Shown here: positions 1-11,900 of the stretch, in pieces
Layout: every line of letters starts with the position of its first letter
Position numbering within the stretch: position 1 is the first letter of the stretch
Assembly: GCF_037975245.1 (NCBI RefSeq)
Contig: NC_092578.1
Span: forward strand, 3,180,501-3,240,000
DNA: 59,500 nucleotides
Source of the DNA: Apostichopus japonicus
Lineage: Eukaryota; Echinodermata; Holothuroidea; Aspidochirotida; Stichopodidae
Reading direction: 5' to 3'
Notes under the pieces: model-generated
Seen by the model: only the letters and a program-made list of their open reading frames with translations
What the model was told of the DNA's origin: nothing
Database searches by the model: none
Position numbers and translations under genes: made by a program

Positions 1-2002
1 GATGATACCCCCTCCCCTCCTCCCTTCCGTCTCCAGCAAAAATTAAAATCTTAGACCCTGACAACAACAACAAATGTAGATAGGAACTTTTACATTTTGA
101 GGGTTATTTAGGCTATAAAATTAGATCTATATGCGCTATAGGCTGTGTTAATCATGATACTTTTCAATTTTTATGTGGGATTGAAAAGGGGGAGGCGAGG
201 GGGAGGTGTGAGGTGGGTTGTAACCCCACGCCTAGAAAAAAGTGTTGCTATTATATTATAGCCTGATATCTAAGACACCTTGATTGTCCTTTGGTCATAA
301 ATACAGAGAAAGTATGTCTCACCCCACAAATTTTATGTAGGAACAATTGTTTTTTATGCTGGATATCTGCTTAGAGTGAAATTTCTCAGTTTAATATCAA
401 ATTACAACTGTGTTTTATGACTCGGAGCTCTGCAACTTAACTTCATGCGAGATCCAGGTCTATGGTAAGCAGGCTCTGGGGAAGAATTCATTTAGCATTT
501 ATCAATTTGTATGACAAATAATAAAACATAATATAAATACTACTGATGAAGAAACAACCAAGAAAAATAAAAATAAATAGTAATACCAAGTTATCCGTAC
601 AAACATACAAACACCTGTACATTATAACGTCATCAATTTTCTTTCTGGTCTCGATACATCATTCTCATTTCTTTGGAAATGACAAAAGAATATAAGACTG
701 GAAGAATCCATTTTAACGAGGACTCACACAGCATCACTACAATAAACTTCAGTTATGAAAACCAAGAGTATCATTAACCAACTGACTTGAGACATTTATA
801 TATAATAACCTTTTGGACTAGACCAATATCTTAGTAAATATATTTATTTATTATTTTTTTTAATCATAAATATCAAAACCACTTCCAGAATCTGCTACTT
901 TTAACAGACATTTGAAGGGTTATTCAAAGAACGATTAAAAAACTTGTTTTAATGAAATAATGTTAATCTGAAAAATAATCTTCCGTTTGATAAAAAATAA
1001 TCAAAAAGGTTGAATTTGTTGACCTTATGAATATGCATTACACTGAATGGCATTGATCTTATAATGTTGACTGACAGTGGGGGTGCACTGTACTGATAAG
1101 TCTCCCCATAGGTTGTGAAGGTACAAAGGATACACAGGCAACCATTTATTTATAACCTCCTGTCACCACCGCCATAGTACTTCCTTGCACCCTCGTTGTC
1201 ATGCAATCAGGACTCGCTGTGTCCGAGATCCATGTATCATGTCTGCACATTATAACCAGAAGTACATGAGACATGTCAAAACTTTTTTCCAGGTGTAGAT
1301 TTTGAAAGCTTCAAATAAACGTTTGGTTACTCTCTTCAAAGGCAGGAATGTAAATGATGAAGAACTCGTCCGCTCCTGGTAATTATTATACCGGTTTTGA
1401 AGCGTCGGTAATTGGCTATGAAAATGAAACAAAAAAAATAACATATCAACCGAAAGTTGGATACAAATTATTTCAGTGGTTACCATAGTGATAAGGAATT
1501 CCAAAGGCAGTGAACAACACTGACTAAAAAAACCTGGAGAGTATTTATAGCAGATGAAAGGGGTTCTATGTGGATGAAGAATTAATATTGGGAGGGGGAG
1601 GGGGAGGGGAGGGGGAGGACTAAAGATGGTAGCCATTTGTTACAAATGTTCTAGACTATCAGCTCTATACATCTCTATAGTGTTCCATCGTTTTTGCCTC
1701 ATGGGGTCGACCCCAATTTTCATCTTCATCGTCTTGGCAAGCCTCCAGTGGCAGATGTGGTGGCGTGTGGAAGGGGGTCTTTAGGGAGAAGGATTAGCCC
1801 CTCCCCCTTTGATAAAGTTTCATATCCCTCATTGCAAAGTGGTGATACATTACGAAAATTTTCAAGTACTTCATACGTTCAAGATTTTTGCACTTTTATT
1901 CCTCCCAAATATTGTCAATTAAAAAAAACAAATTTGGGCAACCCTTAAAAGTGGTCACCACCCCCACTTGGAATACCGTCTGGCTCTGCATGAACTAACA
2001 CA
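1..2002. other. Region downstream of the SLC23 gene
   Basis: No gene is supported. It holds short poly-A/T runs, a purine-rich block (1590-1620) that makes the Pro-rich minus-strand frame at 1250-1636, and G-rich unique sequence at 1690-1990. Confidence 0.5.
1895..1900 (-). promoter_or_regulatory. Candidate polyadenylation signal AATAAA
   Basis: This is the first canonical hexamer I found on the minus strand below the coding exons. It fits a 3' end after the alternative last exon better than one right after the TAG at 2739, where none was seen for about 800 nt. Confidence 0.3.
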
Positions 2003-2085
2003 TCAGTATAAACACAATTTTTGACATACCATGGTGCTGTCCATTCTCATAACTACCACATCTGGGTCACCATCTCCGGGAAGGC
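2003..2085 (-). CDS. Candidate alternative last exon of the SLC23 gene
   Basis: The acceptor TTTGTAG ends at 2086, and the exon joins in phase 1 with the GTGAGT donor of exon 13. The joined frame reads GLPGDGDPDVVVMRMDSTM and continues VCQKLCLY to TGA at 2003-2005. A GTATGT donor after ATG (2030) also allows further splicing. An AATAAA on the minus strand at 1895-1900 lies about 105 nt downstream of the TGA. It is short and not conserved with human tails, so this is inference from splice signals only. Confidence 0.4.
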
Positions 2086-2738
2086 CTACAAACGGAACAA
2101 AGTAAATACAATTCATTTTGAAAATATTCCTGACCTAGTATACTATAAAACATAACATATGGATATTAAGAGCTAAATCAACTTTTTCTGTCTCCTGTGA
2201 ATAATTAAAGTTTCATTTTCAGTTTTGAACCATATAAAGATATGGGCAGTATCATGGGATGTTCCCACACTGTCAACAGACATAGCAACGTCACTGAAAT
2301 CTGAATTTAATAAACTCAATAGTTACCGTGTTTTACAAGCTATTTTAGTGAAAACAGACGTAAGCCCCGCCCCCTAATAAATATGCATCATATCATCTTG
2401 AACATATATTACCATGTACCCACTATCTACCAACACATTAATACCAAGTATAAATAAGAACTGAATTTTAAAAAAAGGGCAGTAAGCAATTTTAAACTTT
2501 TTATGGGTAATATTGCTTTCATCATGATGGGAAAAAATTACATCAATTTTGGCACAAATACATCTGCAGGTTACTAATTGTAACAAAAGTTGTCCTCTTT
2601 GTTTTTAAGATATTTCTACAATTGAATCGGAAGTTTGGAACGCAGCGCTGTCATATGCCTGGTCTCCAAATTTACAGTCACGAATTCTCAAAGGACAAAA
2701 CCCCAAATTCCAAAGAGACGGTTTCGTTTACGAGTAAT

Positions 2739-2965
2739 CTAAAACTCACCAGAACTTCCGCTGGCAGGTCCCCTCGTAAAAAGTTTCTTGAATCCCCATC
2801 CGCCAAAGGTCGGACAGAAGGGAATGTATTTGAAGAAACGGATGCTCTCGACCCACTTCATACCCACGGGAAAATCGTAGCATTTTAAAATTTCGCTTCT
2901 AGAAGAGGAGGAACCCTCGTCGAACATCTTGCGCCATTTGGTCAATCCACGATCTTCCGCCGAGC
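2739..2965 (-). CDS. SLC23 gene exon 13 (cytoplasmic C-terminus)
   Basis: The acceptor is GGTTGAAG at 2966, chosen because it is in phase 1 with exon 12 and restores [16 protein letters not shown] (family NTIPGTPEERGxxKW). An upstream TTTAG would put a stop in frame. The tail continues [20 protein letters not shown] and [16 protein letters not shown], then [12 protein letters not shown] and TAG at 2739-2741. A consensus donor, TCTG|GTGAGT, lies inside the last codons at 2749-2750, so the exon may instead end at 2750 and splice on. Confidence 0.88.
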
Positions 2966-5900
2966 CTTCAACCGAGAGAAACGTAGACTAAATTTTTAAA
3001 ATTTAAAATGTTTGAACTTTTTTTTTTTTTTTTAAGTTTAAAAAAAAAAAAATTAATTTTTAAACTTTTAAATAAAAATTATTAAAATTTTAAAAATTCC
3101 AATATCAATTGCAAATCAATTTGTAATAAAGTTGCCTCAAGCCGGCATGGCAATTACAGCTTTAGTCTTTTCAGTGTACACTGCGTTAGAAGAGAGAGTT
3201 TTAGTTGTATTGATTTGTAACTTACCTGGAATTGTGTTATCTAAGAAAGCAGCTAAGACTCCACCTACAAACATATTGGTACTCAGCAGAACAGTAGCAA
3301 TCTGATTGAAACCCTCAGAATCTGTGAAAATGGAAAAATGTAATTATTACACATTTGTGTGTTTCACATACAAACATAAATAAAAGCATAACGATATTAA
3401 ACACATTGTCTGTAGTATAGATCAGGATAATACTATGCACATCACAAACAGTAAAACAAAAAGCATAATATTATATTGTGTGCATGACAGATTTAAAGTG
3501 TAATACTGTGTGTATCACATACAAACATTAAAGCATAATAATAATAATAATAATAAAGTGTGTGCATGATAGATAAGGATTAAACATTGTCATTCACAAA
3601 CAGTAAAAAAATTCATAATAATACAATGTGTGCATTATCCATAAGCATAACACTGAGTGCATCATATACAAACAGTACTAAAATCATTATACACTGCATG
3701 TGTGCATCACATACAAGCAGTACTAAAAGCAAAATACACTTTGTACAAAGTGTATTTACACATACAAGCAGTACTAAAAGCAAAATATGCTGTGTGCATC
3801 ACATACAAGCAGTACGAAAAGCAAAATACACTTTGTACAAAGTGTATTTAGCACATACAAGCAGTACGAAAAGTAAAATACACTCTGCGCATCACAAAAT
3901 ATTATTAAACAGTACATACAAAGTTTGAAAATCTGAAAATTACTTTAAAAACTTAGTTTGAAAACTTAGTCCAAAAATGATCAAACCTGCTAACCAGCAC
4001 GCAACCCCTTTAAAACAATTGATCAGACAATTTCATGCCTTGTTTGATTTTGATTTCATATGTTGACAAACTGCTGTACCAACATTGTAAATTAAATGAT
4101 TGATAATACAGAGTGAAATCCTTTTGGAGTGTATTGTCGTTCCATTGTTTTCAGACTTTGCCGCTGAACAATAGGAGCACCCATGTACCACGTACATAGA
4201 CAATATATCGCACCGTTTCTAACGATGACATGTTTACAAGCGAGAGGTGTCACACACAAACATACACACCCACAGGCATGCAAACATGAGCGCCAACTTG
4301 AATGCATGGGTTCCGATGCCTGCCTTCAGCATCCAAACCAATAAAAGCTATAAAACTTTATTGTGTGCATCACATACAAACAGTTATAAAAGCATAATGG
4401 ATTTGTGTATCACATGTAAACAGTGGTTCCTATTTAATATTTAGTATAATAAATATTTGGACTGCTTGCTTAGGCCAAGCACTTGGAACTATTTTCTTTT
4501 GAACTTTGCATATTTACATCAAATAGACAAGTGTTTTTTTCTGTTTACTGTTAAGTACCTAATACTATACCCCTTAATTTGAGCCAGGTAGTTTTGAAGT
4601 TCAACCTTTTATCAAATAGAACATTTATAACTGTTTTCAGTGATACAGTTTACTTCTTGCCCGCATGAAATGTTTGAGTAAAAACCTGTTGTAGGAATTT
4701 ACTTACTTGTGTTTATGGGGCTGGTCTGAATGTACGTCGGTATCACAAAGCCCATAAATAACGGGAAACCCAAAACAAATAGATTTCTGGAAGAGTTGAG
4801 ATTGACGTATTGTAGATTCGACAGACCCACGGCAGCGATGACACCTGGAAGAATGACGAGACAGATAAAGAAAAATGAAAAATAGAAAGATATGAAACAA
4901 CGCATCCAAAAATAAACATTTCATTGTCATTTCAGGAGGCCACCATTTTGTTCAATGTGTTATGAGGAATCTTTTTAAGTATCCAATCGGTTTACTGTTC
5001 GTATTATCATGACGGGAACAGTGTCGTCACTCAACTTGGTGCCAATAATTCGGTATTTTGTAATTACTTGAATAAGACATTTACATCCTAAAGTTAAGAG
5101 TACTAGTTTGCTCTAAAGTATATGATTCTAGCATTGCTCCATTTTGTAAGCTTTCTATGTGGATAAAATGAGATATTATAAAAAAACTTTACAACATTTT
5201 CCAGCTATATTGTATAGATGACATCATTCCCTCTGCTGGTTGCCAGACACATTAACAAATTATCACCACCGGATTTTAAAAAAATTTAAAATTCCTAGCT
5301 CCACAACACAGCTAGGAACATGCACTTTTTGATCTAAGAAAGAGTACATATTTCAGTGAATTAATTCAGCAATCTCTGTAAAAAAACAAATTAGGGATTG
5401 GTTATGGAGTCTTGTATGCAAACCAAAACATTAGCATGTAGGTTTTGCAGAATTACTTACCAAATAAAGTACAAAACATCCCTCCAATGATGGGATCAGG
5501 AATTGTCACAAACAGAGCACCGAATTTGGCAAAAACGCCAAGAAATAACATGATTGTTGCTCCCACTTGTACCACCCGCCGACTACCAACCTTTGGATAG
5601 GAACAGACAAAATCAAAAGTTTTGAGGAGGAAACATCGAGAGGTAAAGAAAAGTAATATGTCAAGAAAATAAACATGAGCTATGCTTTAGTGATAAACTA
5701 TTATATTTTTAATGGAACTTTAGTTGTGAGATTCTTTGGGGAAATACTATTAATAGTAAAACTTCTCTTGATTTATAGGAAGGCTAAGTTTACCCAGATA
5801 TTGTGTAAATGTCTCTAAAAAACTATAAAAAAACAAAAAAACAAAGAAAAACAAAAAAAAAACATTGTCTTTCATAGTTTGTCTGCATGTTAAATATTTT

Positions 5901-8900
5901 AAGTATTTGTTACTTTCAAACTTAAATATCAAGAGAAAAGTGATAAGAGTAAATCAAAGTCTTCCAATCTTAACATGTCTGAACATTTCAAAGTACAATC
6001 AGTACAAACCAAATTTTCTATGACCTTACCAAGCCAACACCCGTGGGATTATGAACTTACTTTTGTTATGCCGATAGCTCCAATATTCTCACTGTACGAG
6101 GTGGTACCGTTACCCGATCCCCACATTCCTGCTAATAGAGACCCAAATCCCTCCATTCCGATACCTCTGTTTACGGCGTGTTCGGGCGGAGGTGGCGCCC
6201 CTGATATTCTTGCGCATGCGTAATAGTCGCCGATGGATTCGACCATGGAGGCTAATATTCCGGCTATCATGCCGAGCACTCCTGCTATGGTCACTGTGGG
6301 CAGACCCCACTGGACTAGAGAGTAAAGTGGATTAGATGTATACTCTTTTATCTCATCAAAATACAAAGGATCTAAATACTGGAAGAGTCAGTTTATTACA
6401 AAAAAATGGGGTTTGTTTTAATGTTAACTTTACAATACTCCTTGATAGATTCACCTCCTATGGGCTAGAAGAAACATAGTCCATAGTGTGAGATCTTTAT
6501 AAGTTTAAGTATACTGCCATCAAGCTATACTGCCCTCAAGTTATACTAAGTGTTTCATAACTGAACTCCATCATTGAATATACTCTCTTCCCTTGTGGCT
6601 AGCAACCAAGTGTACATGCGTTATCTCGACTCAAGTGTTGCCATAACCGTAATATACCACACATAGCACTTGTTCTCGATTAATATTCTATGAGGGCTAC
6701 AAGTGAGTGGGGGGGGGGGAATGGCGGGGGAAAATTGGTTAAATTGGTTGGAGCTAAAAGCTTGAGAGAACTGCATCTAGATTGAGAAATCTGTAGGGTA
6801 GGCCAGTAGGGTACTCAAGCCTAAGGGCCCATATAACCCTGATTTGATGAAAGATTTTGGGCCGAATGTATTTCGTCTTTTATGGAGAGCCGTTTTGGAA
6901 TCTTTCCTTGGGCCAGAGTTGGCCCATGAGCCGCCTACATAGAAGCTTAGGTGTATTCCAACAGAATGGCACACCACAGTGTTACCTGAGTGTATCTCAT
7001 AAAAGTAAAATATTGCTTGCACATCTCTTATAAAAATTTTGGACAAATCATTTTGATAATTAACTAATATACCACCAATAAATGAATGAAAAAAAGTCAA
7101 TAACAGTTAAAAATGAAAATTCTTCATTTTGAACTAAATCAAGTTTATTTCCCATTAAATGAAGAAAAGGTTCTTTTTCTATTATTAGAGGTATGCTGTA
7201 TTGGCCCCAATATGCTAGCTATAGTCAAATATGATCACTCTTTGGTCCAACTTCTGTCCAAAAAAAAAAAATTGGCCCAAATTAAACTGTTTTCATTATA
7301 ACCTTGGAGGAAATTTTCCCCACTGGGATATTCAGTCATCTTGTTTTCCTTAAAAATGTCTGAGAACATATTAGAGAGTAAAGACCTCCAGGAAAGTACT
7401 TTTTGAGAACTTATAGCAATTATAGCATGCTATAATTTGGGTGCCTATACTGACTACCTTTAAAATGCAAAATGTTGAGAATAGCATCGATTTGAAGTTG
7501 CGAATCAATTGCTGCTTTAAAACTTTAGGAAAGGATAATTGCCTTGCTTTGATCAGTTGCAAATACATTTTGAGCCATACAAGGTATGGAGGCCTGGGGG
7601 TGGTGGGGGGGGGGGGAGAATTGTTGAACAATAGCAAAAAGTTTGTTTTAAACTATATATACTTACAAGGATACGGAAAATCAAACCAGGGCGACTCTCT
7701 CAGTACAAATGCCCTCGTGTCGGTCCGAGCAGGTGAACCCTCTTTGAAAACATTTGTAGCTGTGAAAATGGCAGCCACTATCCAGGAAATGAGAATAGCA
7801 AGAACGACCTTTGAAATGAAGAAGAAAATATACACGACGTGTTTGGGTAATCTGTAAAAAAGTCAGAGTTTAAATCTTGCTTTTTTTCATAAGGAGAGAT
7901 GATAGAAGATATTAAATGTTTTACAGCATCGACAATACTTAACTGAACTCTTCTCGACACTTTCGTTGTTGCAAAATCCAATTTCAAAAACATAGTTTAT
8001 CCCTGGAAACCAATTATCGACTAAAATGGACACTCCCCCCCGCCCCCCATATGAACCCTACTTCCAAAACGAAAATTACCAGAGACAAAGACTGTTATGT
8101 ATAACCATTTTTGTTGTGTTCTACAATTTTATCACATAATATATAGCTAACTCCCATCATAATTGTGTGACTGGAAAGCAGATGTTTACTTTGGGATTGG
8201 TGGAGCCACTCTCTTTAAAACCTGATTTGACTAAGGAAAACATTGTGACCTGGGTTCCCTAAAAACAGGAACTGCAAAAGGAAAACAAGGGACATACTTG
8301 TAACACAGATAACAAGGCATGTTTCCTGCTGATAAAAATAAGACACCATTGTTTGGTAACATCACACTGTTTTATTTGATAATATATGTAATACTCCAGA
8401 TATCATATACTGGTGTCTAAGATACTGTGAGTCTAAGATACTGTGAGTCTAAGATACTGTGTGATTCTGGCTATTAGATCCTTTAGGTCATGCTTATGGT
8501 AAGAGTTTTATTGACCATGCATAAACACTTTATACAAGCCTCAATACATGTACAGTGAAATGTGTGAAGTCAAGTATCAGAAACAATTCAATTGATTTAA
8601 ACGGCACCAGATGCACGTGCACTGCGTATATATTCACATGTGAATCTATCGGTGATGGTCACATGTGAATCAACCAAGTCTTTAGAAAGGTAGCCATTGT
8701 AAGGTATCAAGAAATACTTCAAACATTGACATTTAAAGCACCACCAGATGCTTTAACCTTACTCACATGTGAATCTAACAGTGTTGCTCACAAGTGAATC
8801 TAGCAGTGATACTCACATGTGAATCAACCAAGTAATAGAGTAGTCATATACTGTACCCAACACCTAAACACTGATCAAAATGCCACCAGCTGCACCACCC

Positions 8901-11900
8901 TACTCACATGTGAATCTAACAGTGAATCACATGTGAATCAACCAGTGATACTCACATGTGAATCAACCAATTAATAGAGTAGTCACATACCCAACACCCA
9001 AACACTGATCAAAATGGCACCAGCTGCACCATCATGTGAATCTAACAGTCACATGTGAATCTAACAGTGATACTCACATGTGAATCAACCAAGTAATAGA
9101 GTAGTCACAAACCCAACTCCCAAATACTGATCAAAATGGCACCAGCTGCACCACCATACTCACATGTGAATCTCACAGTGATGCTCACATGTGAATCAAC
9201 CAAGTAATAGAGTAGTCACATACTCAACATCCAAACATCAAACCAAATGGCACCAGTTGCACCACCCTACTCACATGTGAATCTAACAGTGATGCTCACA
9301 TGGGAATCTAACAGTGATACTCACATTCCAATCTAATGCTACTGCTCACATGTGAATCAACCAAATAATAGAGTAGTCACATACCCCAACACCTAAACAC
9401 TGATCAAAATGGCACCAGCTGCACCACCCTACTCACATGTGAATCTAACAGTGATGCTCACATGTGAATCTAACAGTGTTGCTCACATGGGAATGAATTT
9501 AACACATGATGATAACTTACTGGAAACAACTTAAAGACTGGAATCCAAACGGCACCACACTCCTTTCTCTGGGCTGAGTAACCCGGAAGTGGGATAGGAT
9601 ATTTACTGAGGTATTGTGAGAAGACTATCATCAAAACGATGGTTCTGTTTAACGAAAGAGAAAAGCCAAATGTCAAAAATTAAACTCAGGTCAATCGACA
9701 ACACACAAAAGGTAATGGGAAAATAATTTACAAGTTATGAGGGAACAAAAGAACAATTTAGATTATTATGATAATTATGACTTAATCCTACAGAGCTGGA
9801 TTAAGCTGATCTAAATGAGCCATTCTGTGGCAGACTGATAGGTATACAAGTTATACTTACATTTACTAATGCCTAAAGATATAAAAGAGATTTACAAAAT
9901 TAGATATAGCTGATCTCTAAGACTGTCATCCACAAGTTAATCCTACATATCCATTGTGAGGCTGATAAATAAATGATATTCACATTTATATTATGGCTAA
10001 TCCCCAAGTTAATCCTATTAATGTAAATATATAGCTTATCTCCCATAGAGCCATGCGGAGGATTATAGGTATAACATTTAGCTAAGATTACGGTTCGTGA
10101 CCCACGTGAATCCTGCAAAGTTTAGACACAGATCATCTCAATTAGGCGGCTAGGAAGCTTCCAAAAAGTGGGGGTGGGGGCACAACATCAGAGGGGCACT
10201 TTCTCATTCCACAACCACCACTGGTTATGCTATAAACCGATAAACACCGGCCATATCACTTAAATATATATGACGTGTTAGTATGCTATCAATACTATTT
10301 ATTGAGATTGTTTATTGTTAACCGTACTACAAAAAGATATGGGGATGCCTTTTTGAAAATAGCATGTAAAGACTAAAAATAAGTAATTAAAATAAAATAT
10401 TAAAATTAAAGGCTTAAGATAGCCAACAGACAGTTCTTCGTCAAAGGGGCACATTTTATTTACCAGTAGGGCACACTGCTATTTTAGAAAAAAGTGGGGT
10501 GGGGGGCATGTGCTCCCAGTACCCCCCTGGCTCCTACCCCCTGATCTCAAGGACAGCTAATCTATGTACGATGGATATAAATGTTGTATACTTACATTAT
10601 GGCTAATCCCCAATGCTGTCCTGCAAAGCCCGCCGCCGCATCAAATAAAGATAAACCAATCAGACAGAGGGTGGGTGCGATTGTCAGAGGACCGATGAAA
10701 CCCAGAAAGATGCTGACGAGACCAGTAAATCCAATGAAAATCTACAGATGAGAGAAAGAGAGAGAGAGAGAAATTAAAAAATTTAAGCGCCCGAAAATAG
10801 CTAGCTGGACTGCATTTAAGATAATATCCACCAATCACTGTCAGGTCGAAAAAAAAGCTTTACATTTGTTGTAAATCACTTTGTTGCTTGTAGTCAAATC
10901 ATCTAGGAGTGTTAGCTCAGTGGTTAACGCCGGTGCCTTTCAATCATAAGGTCCCCGGGTTCGAGTCACTCCAAGATCAATGTATGTCGTCCAGTTACAG
11001 AGTTGTCGACAATTGACAATTCATAATCATGGACGTTAAATATGAATGTAAGAGACTGACTTCGGTCAGCTTGCGGCTTTGATAAAGCCAATGAGGCTTC
11101 TTTGCGAGTTCCTGCTTGCAGGAGGATCTAAAATACATACATACATACATTGTAAGGCTGGCAAAGCTTGAACAAAAGTTGAAGGAAAGAACTGTCACAT
11201 TTTAAACAAGTGTAGATATGTCTTTCTCATAGTTTTGAGTCAGAAATCTCAAAGCGAGGGTGATGGGATGGAGGAAGGGAAGGTGGGATCCCAAGGGTAT
11301 CAAAGAAAATCTTTGTGATGTCATCTCAGATTTTTATTAGTTGCATGAATATCCATATAAATAACCTTTAATCAAATTGCTGGTCATGAAATCTGCCAAT
11401 CCTAAAATTACACTCACCATGTACACCCTACTACTAACGTAACTGCTACAATTATTAATTGCATGATGTTCTGTGTTTGTTGTTTCTCTGTATTTAGCCA
11501 CCCAATTTTCCACCCAGTTTTCCAAAAGAGAATTGAACTGGTACTTACAAATACTTATAGTCAGCCCACTAATCTTCTATGCAAATATGTGCACTTGGCT
11601 GGTATACATTTGCTATGTAGGATTGATAACTTTGCATAATTTTGCATAATGGCAGATTAAACACTTGTTGCAAATATTTTTTTTTCTGTAACCTTAAAAA
11701 AAAAGCTATATTTGTTCTAAAGCCACATTTCGTTTTGCCAGAGCAATAATTTGATTTATTACCATACACAGAGAGTGAACGAACACTATTCGTACTCGAG
11801 AAAGGATCTGAATACTTTTTACAGTTCATCAAAAATTGAAAGCAAGAACGATACAAAAGTTCTGAAAATGTCAGAATTATGATAACAAAGATATGTATGC

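Noticed and set aside
1250-1636. 128-codon Pro-rich minus-strand frame
   Set aside because: Its start is a (GGGAGG)n purine tract, the rest has no domain, and there are no supporting splice or promoter signals.
1690-1990. hAT-like element with ends CAGTGGCAGATG / CAGAGCCAGACG
   Set aside because: The ends look alike but the flanking 8-mers do not match, so there is no target duplication to support it.
2966-2990. Exon 13 beginning after TTTAG near 2989
   Set aside because: Joined to exon 12 in phase 1 it gives an in-frame TGA after six codons.
2990-3105. A/T-only block as an origin or matrix-attachment site
   Set aside because: It is simple poly-A/T with partial dyads; nothing specific separates it from low-complexity intron sequence.
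7653-7857. Exon 8 beginning at the ACAG near 7852
   Set aside because: That acceptor is out of phase with exon 7's phase-0 end; the AAAG at 7809 is in phase and restores the family sequence.
8625-9495. CRISPR-like array of short palindromic repeats
   Set aside because: Repeat and spacer lengths vary, 'spacers' are themselves repeated, and the context is a metazoan intron.
10906-10980. Functional tRNA genes at the SINE heads
   Set aside because: A and B boxes are present but acceptor stems do not pair, and each continues into the same SINE body.
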